From NCBI GenBank assembly GCA_051748565.1, contig JBNJHN010000012.1, positions 1 through 40,601 of the forward strand: DNA of 40,601 nt, given 5' to 3'. Position numbers and translations under genes: made by a program. The notes beneath the pieces were generated by a model. That model searched no databases. It saw nothing but the letters and a program-made list of their open reading frames with translations, and was not told the origin of the DNA. Below are positions 34,677 to 40,601 of the stretch, piece after piece. The DNA is from SKPH01 sp051748565. GTDB lineage: Bacteria > Bacillota > Dethiobacteria > DTU022. Every line of letters starts with the position of its first letter. Position 1 is the first letter of the stretch.

Positions 34677-36140
34677 TCAAGGGTTAAAAAATCTCAGCGG
34701 ATCTATTGGCTTGTGCTGATAATAAGTATGCCATTCCCCTGAACCATCGTCAAGGCGAACTTCGAAATGCAGGTGAGGACCGGATGAACGTCCGGTGGAT
34801 CCAACTCTGGCAATAACATCACCCTGGTCTACCCTGTCACCTTTAGAAACCAGGTTTTCACTGTTGTGCAAATAAAGAGTCCAAAATGATCCATGATATA
34901 AAATCAGATAGTTGCCCTGCGAACCTCCGCGGCCTGAAAACCAGACCACGCCACTATCGGCGGCCTGAACATTAGTGCCTGCAGGGGCATGAATATCAAT
35001 TCCCGTATGATATGTACTAAAACCCCTCCCGGGAGTTACTGCCCCTCCGCCCTCGACAGGCCAAACAAATTGACCGCTTCCTACCGAAGGCACCTTGGCA
35101 GTCCCATGCGCTTCAACCTGGGCTACAGGTTCTACAATTATTCTCTCACTAATTTTGGTCCTACCAGTCTCAACACCATTTATACGGGTTATGTGATAAA
35201 CTATTTCCTTAGTACCTTCCTGTCCCGGGGTTTCAATTTCGCTTTGTACTATCCACATTTCATCATCGTAAACAATTTCCGTCGAAAATGGAATTTCTTC
35301 AAACACTATAGCTTCTTCCACAGTTTGAACATTAACTTCAGCTTTATGCAAAGACTGCTCATCAATTTCTGAAGAAGCATCCGGAAATGCAAGAGAATAC
35401 GCGTCAAGGGCGCTTGGGCTGTCGGATTGACGGCTGTCAAAGGGCCTTATCCAAACCGAAGAAGGCAGCAGCTCCGCCTGCAGGGGTTCTGCGGGCCGAT
35501 CTTCAACCAGCATAGCTGCAACAACCTCCGGGGAGAGCACTTTGTCCGGTTCAACAATACAGGCTTCCAGTTCCAAATCCTCAATAACAATAGCTTCGAC
35601 AACTTTTACCCCAACGCCTTCAGGGCTGTAAGATGCTTTCACCGAGTCAAGGACAATCTCAAGATCTTCTTCTGAATTAACGGGAGCCAATGGAATTCCG
35701 TCAATTTTGAGCATAAAAGCTTCCGTTCGAAACGATATTTGGTTGCGAATTGCTGTACGGACTGTATCGGATTGGGGCTTGATGTCAGGCCTGTACTCTT
35801 TAGTCAGGGCAATCTTATCACCCAGTTCCATTCTCATCCCGTACAGCTCACCACAACGATCAGTCAGATCTGCGACAAATTCTTCAATATCCGTTGCATC
35901 CTCAACCACTCCCACTTCCCGGTCATTGAGATGCACTATATAAACATAATTACTAATGTAGTCGTAAATACCCAAAAACATTATAACAGAAATTGAAGCT
36001 GCAGCCAAAAAATATGGCTCACTCAGTTTTCTTGCTCTAAGCCAGGGCTTGATCCTGGACAACAAAGCTTTATACTTGGCGGGCCTCTTAATTTTCGGAC
36101 TTTTACCGGCCGGCACAATTTTAACAGACTTTGATCTCAT
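34677..36140 (-). CDS. M23 (LytM-type) metallopeptidase with G5 domain
   Basis: The 487-residue protein has a basic N terminus, one transmembrane helix (about residues 42-62), an extracytoplasmic linker, a G5 domain (about 295-370) and a C-terminal M23 domain (about 380-485). Zinc motifs HTGIDIHAPAG and HLHFEVR are complete, as is YHGSFWTLYLHN. M23 enzymes cut peptide cross-links in peptidoglycan; G5 binds wall glycans. The gene lies just upstream of walR, and such hydrolases are typical WalR targets. I chose ATG 36138-36140 with AAAGGA; the ATG 30 bases earlier has no good ribosome site. Confidence 0.93.
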   Translation of the reverse strand: MRSKSVKIVPAGKSPKIKRPAKYKALLSRIKPWLRARKLSEPYFLAAASISVIMFLGIYDYISNYVYIVHLNDREVGVVEDATDIEEFVADLTDRCGELYGMRMELGDKIALTKEYRPDIKPQSDTVRTAIRNQISFRTEAFMLKIDGIPLAPVNSEEDLEIVLDSVKASYSPEGVGVKVVEAIVIEDLELEACIVEPDKVLSPEVVAAMLVEDRPAEPLQAELLPSSVWIRPFDSRQSDSPSALDAYSLAFPDASSEIDEQSLHKAEVNVQTVEEAIVFEEIPFSTEIVYDDEMWIVQSEIETPGQEGTKEIVYHITRINGVETGRTKISERIIVEPVAQVEAHGTAKVPSVGSGQFVWPVEGGGAVTPGRGFSTYHTGIDIHAPAGTNVQAADSGVVWFSGRGGSQGNYLILYHGSFWTLYLHNSENLVSKGDRVDQGDVIARVGSTGRSSGPHLHFEVRLDDGSGEWHTYYQHKPIDPLRFFNP

Positions 36141-36310
36141 AAGGAGAATCCTTTCTGCGAACCAAGGCATTGTTTGCCTACATGATCTCTGTTTGTCTTT
36201 CCGGAATATGAATTTGAGTCAAAAACAAAAACAGTAAATTTTTATTCGACAAATAGCTGATAATTCCTGCTTATACATTTAAATCTAAACCAAGATTGTT
36301 TTCCATATCA

Positions 36311-36346
36311 AGAAAAATAACGGCACCGCTTAATTAGCTGACCGTT
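36311..36346 (-). promoter_or_regulatory. Terminator-like hairpin in the M23 leader
   Basis: On the minus strand AACGG and CCGTT enclose a loop with an inner GCT/AGC pairing, followed by ATTTTTCTT. It lies only a few bases after the predicted transcription start and about 175 bases before the ATG. It could attenuate the M23 transcript. No known riboswitch core (for example the c-di-AMP ydaO type) is recognisable in the leader. Confidence 0.35.
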
Positions 36347-36356
36347 AACTTTGTTG

Positions 36357-36385
36357 ATTATAGCACTGTTGGAGTGCCGGATCAA
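36357..36385 (-). promoter_or_regulatory. Promoter upstream of the M23 gene with dyad in the spacer
   Basis: The minus strand has TTGATC (36380-36385), a 17-base spacer, and TATAAT (36357-36362) preceded by TGC, an extended -10. The spacer holds an inverted repeat, GCACT-N5-AGTGC (36363-36377). It predicts a leader of about 210 bases. The dyad could be an operator, but the motif does not match the WalR box (two TGTNAH repeats) that I would expect. Confidence 0.6.
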
Positions 36386-36399
36386 ATAAATTTTTAGAA

Positions 36400-36419
36400 A
36401 ACCGGTGATTTTACCAGTT
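36400..36419 (-). terminator. Intrinsic terminator of the rplI-dnaB-flavoprotein unit
   Basis: On the minus strand AACTGGT and ACCGGTT form a 7-base-pair stem with a 6-base loop, followed by TTCTAAAAATTT. The stem starts within the stop codon of the flavoprotein gene. The tail is only moderately U-rich. Confidence 0.5.
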
Positions 36420-37809
36420 ATTTGTTTTGCAGTCTGTTGATGATCTCCCTGGCTGCCAGCATCCCCGTTGCCGAAGCCTGAATTAAACCCCGTGTAACTC
36501 CTGCTCCGTCACCAACGGCAAATAAATTCTTAATTTCAGTTTCCAGGTTGGGAGACAGGTGTAGTCTATAAGAATAAAATTTTACTTCTATACCATATAG
36601 CAAGGTATGGCGTGAGTTAACCCCGGGTGCCAGTTTGTCTAAAGCCTCGAGCATCTCAATAATTGCCAATAGATACCTGTAAGGCAATACAAGGCTCAGA
36701 TCCCCCGGAGTAGCCTCCGCCAAAGTAGGGCGGACAAGCCCCCGATGAATACGCTCAGGTGTAGAACGACGCCCCATTAACAAATCACCCAGCCGCTGTA
36801 TAATAACACCGTCACCAAGCATATTGGCAAGGCTGGCTATATAGCGACCGTAACGGATCGGTTCAGTAAACGGCTCGGTAAAAGTTTTACTTACTAAAAG
36901 AGCAAAGTTAGTATTGTTTGTTCTGGTTTCAGCAAAACTATGACCATTAACAGTAACCAACCCATCGCTGTTTTCAGTTACTACAACACCGTAAGGATTC
37001 ATACAAAAAGTTCGGATTCGATCATCAAACTGGCTTGTGAAATAAATCAGCTTTGACTCATAAATTTTGGTAGTCAGGTTTTCCATAATCACGGCAGGCA
37101 CTTCCACCCTGACCCCTATATCGACGGGATTATTGATTCCTCTTAATCCAAGGCGATTTGATTCGCGGTGCATCCACTCTGCACCAATTCGGCCGGGACC
37201 ACAGATAACATACCTGGAAGCATAAATTTCTCCAGACTCGAGCTTAACCCCTGTAATCGTACCATTTTCACTGACCAGTTCCTCCACTTTGTTATTCATC
37301 AGTATGTCTATACGATCAAGAAGTGCACCATGCATTTTTTTAAGAACACGGTAACAATTTTCTGTGCCGAGATGCCGGATTTTCGCCGGTATTAAACTCA
37401 GACCGGCGGCAGCTGCGCTGCGTTCTATATCCTTGATCGCCTCTTCATCGGTTCCATAAACAACTTCTGAAGCCCCATAAGAAAGGTATACCCGATCCAC
37501 TTCTTCAATCAACTTTTCAATTGAGGCCTGATCAATGTACTCATTTAAGAAACCGCCAAATGCCGACGTAAGGGTAAGCTTTCCATCACTGAAAGCCCCT
37601 GCTCCTCCCCAGCCGCAGGTGACGGCGCAGGGATCACAGCGTAAGCAGCGTCCGTATTCACGCTGCGTCTTGCAATGACGTTTCTCCAGGGGGGCACCTT
37701 TGTCTATAATCAAAACCCTTGCACTGCTTTTTGAGGTTAGCTCCATTGCGGCAAAGATGCCGGCAGGGCCGGCACCAACTATAATTACATCATATTTTTT
37801 GCCTGCCAT
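36418..37809 (-). CDS. FAD-dependent dehydrogenase (COG2509)
   Basis: The 463-residue flavoprotein has the FAD-binding GAGPAG motif at residues 12-17 (VIIVGAGPAGIFAAMEL) and a second FAD contact near the C terminus (LFAVGDGAGVTRGLIQASATG). A cysteine-rich stretch CLRCDPCAVTCGWGGAGAFSDGK near residues 55-77 is characteristic of this COG2509 group and may bind an iron-sulfur cluster or act in redox. The substrate is unknown. The ATG directly abuts the dnaB stop codon with no gap, so the two genes are co-translated; the functional reason is not evident. Confidence 0.87.
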   Translation of the reverse strand: MAGKKYDVIIVGAGPAGIFAAMELTSKSSARVLIIDKGAPLEKRHCKTQREYGRCLRCDPCAVTCGWGGAGAFSDGKLTLTSAFGGFLNEYIDQASIEKLIEEVDRVYLSYGASEVVYGTDEEAIKDIERSAAAAGLSLIPAKIRHLGTENCYRVLKKMHGALLDRIDILMNNKVEELVSENGTITGVKLESGEIYASRYVICGPGRIGAEWMHRESNRLGLRGINNPVDIGVRVEVPAVIMENLTTKIYESKLIYFTSQFDDRIRTFCMNPYGVVVTENSDGLVTVNGHSFAETRTNNTNFALLVSKTFTEPFTEPIRYGRYIASLANMLGDGVIIQRLGDLLMGRRSTPERIHRGLVRPTLAEATPGDLSLVLPYRYLLAIIEMLEALDKLAPGVNSRHTLLYGIEVKFYSYRLHLSPNLETEIKNLFAVGDGAGVTRGLIQASATGMLAAREIINRLQNK

Positions 37810-39162
37810 TTACGATCGACCTTCTTCTTTAATTGATTCACGGGTTATATTGGCAAATTTTGTAAAACGATCGAGGAAATATAACTCCAACATACCCGTA
37901 GGCCCGTTGCGCTGCTTGGCAATGGTGATTTCGGCAACATTCCCTTTTTCAGTATCTTTAGCATAATAGGCATCACGATATATAAACATTACAAGATCGG
38001 CATTTGCTTCAATACCACCGGATTCCATAAGGTCACTGAGAATGGGGCGACGATCCGGCCTTTTTTCCACCGCTCGGCTTAACTGTGAGAGCGCCACCAC
38101 CGGAATTCTTAGTTCTTTGGCCAGGGCTTTAAGGGCTCTCGATATCTCTGAAAGTTCCTGCTGACGGCTTTCAAACCGGCTGAACCCTCTCATTAATTGA
38201 AGGTAGTCGACAAAAATTGCCTCCAACCCTTTTTCCGCTTTTAAGCGACGTGCCTTAGCCCTAACCTCCATTACAGAAAGGCTGGCAGAATCATCAATAT
38301 AAAGCGGAGACTCACTCAACGGCCCAACAGCCCTGGTAAGTTTATGCCATTCATCCTGGGATAGAAAACCTCGCCTCATATTTTGGGCATCAATTTGGGC
38401 TTCAGCGCAGAGCAAACGCTGTGCCAACTGTTCTTTTGACATCTCCATACTAAAAAAAGCAGTTGGCATTTTTTCTTTTACTGCTATTTGTTGAGTCATA
38501 TTTAAAGCCAGAGTTGTTTTACCCATGCTTGGACGAGCGGCAATAACAATTAAGTCAGATTTTTGCAATCCGGAAGTAATGCGGTCCAGATCGGTAAAAC
38601 CTGTTGCAAGGCCGGTTACCCCTTTTTTCTCATCATATAGTTTTTCTATGCTGTCAAAAGCCTGGACCAGGACCTCTTTAAGCGATGCGAAACCCTGGTG
38701 TTTGCCACGACGACCTATCTCAAAGATCAGCTGTTCCGCTTCATCAAGAAACTCGTCCACATTAGCCGGTGTATCAAAGCTGCGCGACACAATGCCTGTT
38801 GCCGCCTGGATAAGCGCACGTAATATGGCTTTTTCCCTGACAATCTGGGAATGATACTGAACATTCGCTGCAGTGGGTACTGCATTGGCCAGGGTCACCA
38901 GGTACGACCTCCCACCGACGTCTTCCAGGCATTGCCTTTGCTGTAATTCTTCTGACAAGGTTACAAGATCAACCGGTTCACCTTTTTCGCTTAAGGAAAT
39001 AATACCGGCAAAGATTTTCTGATGGGATGTGCTGTAAAAATCCTGGTCTGCCAAAAGCTCTGCAGCAGCATATATTGCTTCTTTGTCAATTATCATTGAT
39101 CCGAGTACCGACTGCTCAGCCTCTTTACTCTGAGGTGGAACTCTGTCGCTGAGAACAACCAA
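37810..39162 (-). CDS. dnaB: Replicative DNA helicase
   Basis: The 450-residue hexameric helicase unwinds DNA at the fork. The N-terminal DnaB domain (about residues 8-110, PPQSKEAEQSVLGSMI) interacts with primase. The RecA-like domain has Walker A ARPSMGKTT at 209-217, Walker B in EAIFVDYLQLM, and the C-terminal arginine-finger region IAKQRNGPTG. No intein is present. The start is TTG 39160-39162 behind AGGAGG. It follows rplI by 25 bases, the common Firmicute order. Confidence 0.97.
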   Translation of the reverse strand: MVVLSDRVPPQSKEAEQSVLGSMIIDKEAIYAAAELLADQDFYSTSHQKIFAGIISLSEKGEPVDLVTLSEELQQRQCLEDVGGRSYLVTLANAVPTAANVQYHSQIVREKAILRALIQAATGIVSRSFDTPANVDEFLDEAEQLIFEIGRRGKHQGFASLKEVLVQAFDSIEKLYDEKKGVTGLATGFTDLDRITSGLQKSDLIVIAARPSMGKTTLALNMTQQIAVKEKMPTAFFSMEMSKEQLAQRLLCAEAQIDAQNMRRGFLSQDEWHKLTRAVGPLSESPLYIDDSASLSVMEVRAKARRLKAEKGLEAIFVDYLQLMRGFSRFESRQQELSEISRALKALAKELRIPVVALSQLSRAVEKRPDRRPILSDLMESGGIEANADLVMFIYRDAYYAKDTEKGNVAEITIAKQRNGPTGMLELYFLDRFTKFANITRESIKEEGRS

Positions 39163-39187
39163 TTACAGCAGCCTCCTTAAGCAAAGC

Positions 39188-39634
39188 TTATTCCTCTTTG
39201 TCAACTTTTATTATTATTTCAGCCTTAACCCCTGGATGCAGTCGTAAAGCAGCTGTATAGCTACCGACATTTTTAATAGGTTCTGAAAGCTCAATTTTCT
39301 TTTTATCTATCTCAAAACCTTCCGCTAAAAGCTTATCTGCGATATCAGCCGGGGTTACCGAACCAAAAAGACGGCCACCTTCTCCGGCCGGTTTTGAAAA
39401 ATAAAGTAATTTTTGAGAAAGTTTATCAGCCTGGCTCTTTGCCTGTTCCTCCTGGAACAGGTTTTCGGCTTCTTCTTTCTCCTGGCGCTGCTTCCAATCT
39501 CGAAGCCTCTGTGGAGTTGCTTCTACAGCTAAACCACGGGGCAAAAGGTGATTACGGGCATAACCGGGTGCGACCTCTTTTAATTCTCCCTTTTTGCCCA
39601 AATTTAGGACATCCTGTTGAAGGATTATTTGCAT
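39188..39634 (-). CDS. rplI: 50S ribosomal protein L9
   Basis: The 148-residue L9 has the N-terminal rRNA-binding domain (MQIILQQDVLNLGKKGELKEVAPGYARNHLLPRGLA pattern, about residues 1-50), the long connecting helix (about 42-75) and the C-terminal domain with GRLFGSVTPADIA. The ATG has an AAAGGAG site. It is separated from rpsR by a terminator, so it probably starts its own transcript with dnaB. Confidence 0.96.
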   Translation of the reverse strand: MQIILQQDVLNLGKKGELKEVAPGYARNHLLPRGLAVEATPQRLRDWKQRQEKEEAENLFQEEQAKSQADKLSQKLLYFSKPAGEGGRLFGSVTPADIADKLLAEGFEIDKKKIELSEPIKNVGSYTAALRLHPGVKAEIIIKVDKEE

Positions 39635-39661
39635 TTTTGATCGCTCCTTTTAGTCAGCTTG

Positions 39662-39690
39662 GTTGTAAATTCGCTTTCCGCGGCGCTCAA
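39662..39690 (-). promoter_or_regulatory. Possible promoter of rplI-dnaB
   Basis: The minus strand has TTGAGC (39685-39690), a 17-base spacer, and TACAAC (39662-39667), four of six matches in each box. It lies between the rpsR terminator and the rplI start, where a promoter is needed. Confidence 0.3.
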
Positions 39691-39700
39691 TCCTGCAAAC

Positions 39701-39737
39701 AAAAAACGGTGCCCGGAAATATCCTCCCGACACCGTT
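39701..39737 (-). terminator. Intrinsic terminator after rpsR
   Basis: On the minus strand AACGGTG and CACCGTT pair, extended by an imperfect GC-rich inner stem with one bulge, and are followed by six or more T residues. It starts about 25 bases after the rpsR stop and ends the rpsF-ssb-rpsR unit. Confidence 0.85.
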
Positions 39738-39761
39738 GTTAATTACCGGCCTGAGCTCTGC

Positions 39762-39992
39762 CTATTCAGTAGTAAAAGGAAGCAAGGCCATTATTCTGGC
39801 TTTTTTGATTGCCCTGGTCAGTTGGCGCTGATGCCTGGCGCAATTACCGGAAATACGACGTGGGAGCACTTTCCCTCTTTCGGTAACAAAACGATTTAGT
39901 TTTTCATAATGCTTGTAATCTACATTATCAACTTTATCAACACAATAGCTGCATATCTTTTTCTTCGGCTTTCTTCCTCTGTCACGCCTCAA
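39762..39992 (-). CDS. rpsR: 30S ribosomal protein S18 (zinc-motif form)
   Basis: The 76-residue S18 has the conserved core DYKHYEKLNRFVTERGKVLPRRISG. It carries C14 and C17 (CSYC) together with a Cys and His in the segment NCARHQR, the set expected of the zinc-binding C+ form. The start is TTG 39990-39992 with AAGGAG upstream. It follows ssb by 18 bases in the classic rpsF-ssb-rpsR order. Confidence 0.97.
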   Translation of the reverse strand: MRRDRGRKPKKKICSYCVDKVDNVDYKHYEKLNRFVTERGKVLPRRISGNCARHQRQLTRAIKKARIMALLPFTTE

Positions 39993-40010
39993 TTAATCAC
40001 ACTCCTTCCG

Positions 40011-40418
40011 CTAAAAGGGAACATCATCTTCACTGATATCAAGCTCTTCTGCTCCAGGGTTGCCGTAATTATCCGTTTCTTTTTGTTCCGAGCTGCGCCC
40101 CCGATCCAGAAAGCGGACATTATCGGCAACGACTTCAGTTACTTTTCTTTTTACTCCTTCGTTATCTTCATAGGAGCGAATCTGAAGCCTGCCGGTTAAC
40201 CCAACCAGGCTGCCTTTTTTAAGATAATTGGCGCAGCTTTCTGCCTGCTTCCGCCAGGTTACGATTTTGATAAAATCAGTTTCTCTTTCTCCCTGTTGAT
40301 TGGTAAAAGGACGGTCGACCGCAAGGGAAAAAGTAGTTACCGGTATTCCACCGCCTGCTGTATAGCGGAGTTCCGGATCATGGGTTAAACGACCGATTAG
40401 TACTACCTGGTTTAACAT
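40011..40418 (-). CDS. ssb: Single-stranded DNA-binding protein
   Basis: The 135-residue SSB has an N-terminal OB fold (about residues 1-105; LNQVVLIGRLTHDPELRYT, FIKIVTWRKQAESCANYLKKG) and a short acidic tail ending DISEDDVPF, the peptide that recruits replication and repair proteins. It is somewhat shorter than Bacillus SsbA because the linker is brief. The ATG has a GAAGGACGG site. It lies between the probable rpsF and rpsR. Confidence 0.97.
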   Translation of the reverse strand: MLNQVVLIGRLTHDPELRYTAGGGIPVTTFSLAVDRPFTNQQGERETDFIKIVTWRKQAESCANYLKKGSLVGLTGRLQIRSYEDNEGVKRKVTEVVADNVRFLDRGRSSEQKETDNYGNPGAEELDISEDDVPF

Positions 40419-40463
40419 AGATACACCGTCCTTCAGGTAAGGTATTTGTCACGCCTGTTTTGC

Positions 40464-40601
40464 TTATTTTGTTTCTTCTCCTGCTTCTTCTGCTTTTCTT
40501 ACTTTTAACTCCGGTTCTTCCTCAGGTTCTTCTACTTCAGGTTCTTCTGCTTCAGGTTCTTCTGCTTCAGGTTCTTCTGCTTCAGGTTCTTCTGCTTCAG
40601 G
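40464..40601 (-). CDS. rpsF: C-terminal end of probable 30S ribosomal protein S6 (partial)
   Basis: Only the last 45 codons and the TAA are in the window; the gene runs off the right edge. The tail reads PEAEE repeated, then PEVEEPEEEPELKVRKAEE and ends GEETK. It is highly acidic and certainly disordered. The S6 assignment rests on position only: rpsF precedes ssb and rpsR in nearly all Firmicutes, with a gap of about 45 bases here. Some S6 proteins carry acidic C-terminal extensions, but the conserved S6 domain cannot be seen, so the call is an inference. Confidence 0.6.
   Translation of the reverse strand, partial: PEAEEPEAEEPEAEEPEAEEPEVEEPEEEPELKVRKAEEAGEETK
40523..40601 (-). repeat. 15-base tandem repeat encoding PEAEE
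   Basis: The unit CAGGTTCTTCTGCTT (plus strand) is repeated exactly four times from 40538 to 40597. One copy with a single change (40523-40537, G to A) precedes it, and a partial copy reaches the window edge. The repeat is in frame, so copy-number changes would add or remove five-residue PEAEE blocks without a frameshift. Confidence 0.9.

Noticed and set aside
36140..36350. c-di-AMP (ydaO-type) riboswitch in the M23 leader
   Set aside because: Such riboswitches often precede wall hydrolase genes, but none of the conserved core segments is visible in this AT-rich leader.
39394..39831. 145-codon plus-strand open frame
   Set aside because: It crosses antisense rplI, the rpsR terminator and antisense rpsR, so it cannot be a sensible gene.
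40523..40601. CRISPR array
   Set aside because: The 15-base units are contiguous with no spacers and encode an in-frame protein repeat.

Overview
The window looks like a chromosome segment of an anaerobic, monoderm Firmicute (Clostridia or a related class). The evidence is gene content and order: the complete WalR-WalK-YycH-YycI cell-wall cluster, the rpsF-ssb-rpsR / rplI-dnaB replication and ribosome block, rho-rpmE-prfA-prmC, and sua5-ywlE-rpiB-glyA-upp. Strong AAGGAGG-type ribosome binding sites and sigma-A-type promoters fit this. Base composition is moderate and I see no prophage, insertion sequence, CRISPR array or rRNA. Almost everything is on the minus strand; the nikR-like gene is the only convincing plus-strand gene. 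I cannot name the species.

Layout, left to right (minus-strand transcription therefore runs right to left). 1-640: tRNA-Thr(CGT) with its own promoter and hairpin, and a shortened gamma-carbonic-anhydrase-like gene. 645-3084: a sulfur-assimilation operon (HcyBio/DUF39, NIL-domain ferredoxin, UPF0280) that ends in that shortened gene. 3101-4159: gap with a terminator. 4280-13956: a nine-gene V-type ATPase operon (H-I-K-E-C-F-A-B-D) followed by a PHP-domain gene. 14063-20119: dCMP deaminase, upp, glyA, rpiB, ywlE, sua5 and a Na/Pi cotransporter gene. 20180-20638: nikR on the plus strand. 20631-25262: prmC, prfA, rpmE, rho and a CaCA exchanger gene. 25541-34550: the walRK operon with yycH, yycI, murA, htrA, an alkaline-phosphatase-superfamily gene and a metallo-beta-lactamase gene. 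34677-36140: an M23/G5 peptidase gene. 36418-39634: a COG2509 flavoprotein gene, dnaB and rplI. 39762-40601: rpsR, ssb and the 3' end of a gene that is probably rpsF.

How the parts work together. The V-ATPase lies next to upp and the dCMP deaminase gene, which is where many Firmicutes carry the F1Fo ATPase operon, so it may be the main rotary ATPase here. Its c-ring subunit keeps all five residues that bind Na+ in the Enterococcus hirae enzyme. Together with the Na/Pi cotransporter and a CaCA-type exchanger this suggests sodium-based energetics. The HcyBio operon suggests homocysteine made directly from sulfide, as in methanogens and other anaerobes. The wal operon combines sensing, wall-precursor synthesis (murA) and envelope proteolysis (htrA), with a wall hydrolase gene next to it.

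Most of the window is conserved housekeeping. The points most worth a second look are the V-ATPase at the F-ATPase locus with Na+ ligands, the gamma-carbonic-anhydrase relic that has lost a zinc ligand, the PEAEE repeat tail on the probable S6 protein, the operator-like dyads in the nikR and M23 promoters, the missing conventional start for walK, and the heavy use of TTG start codons.
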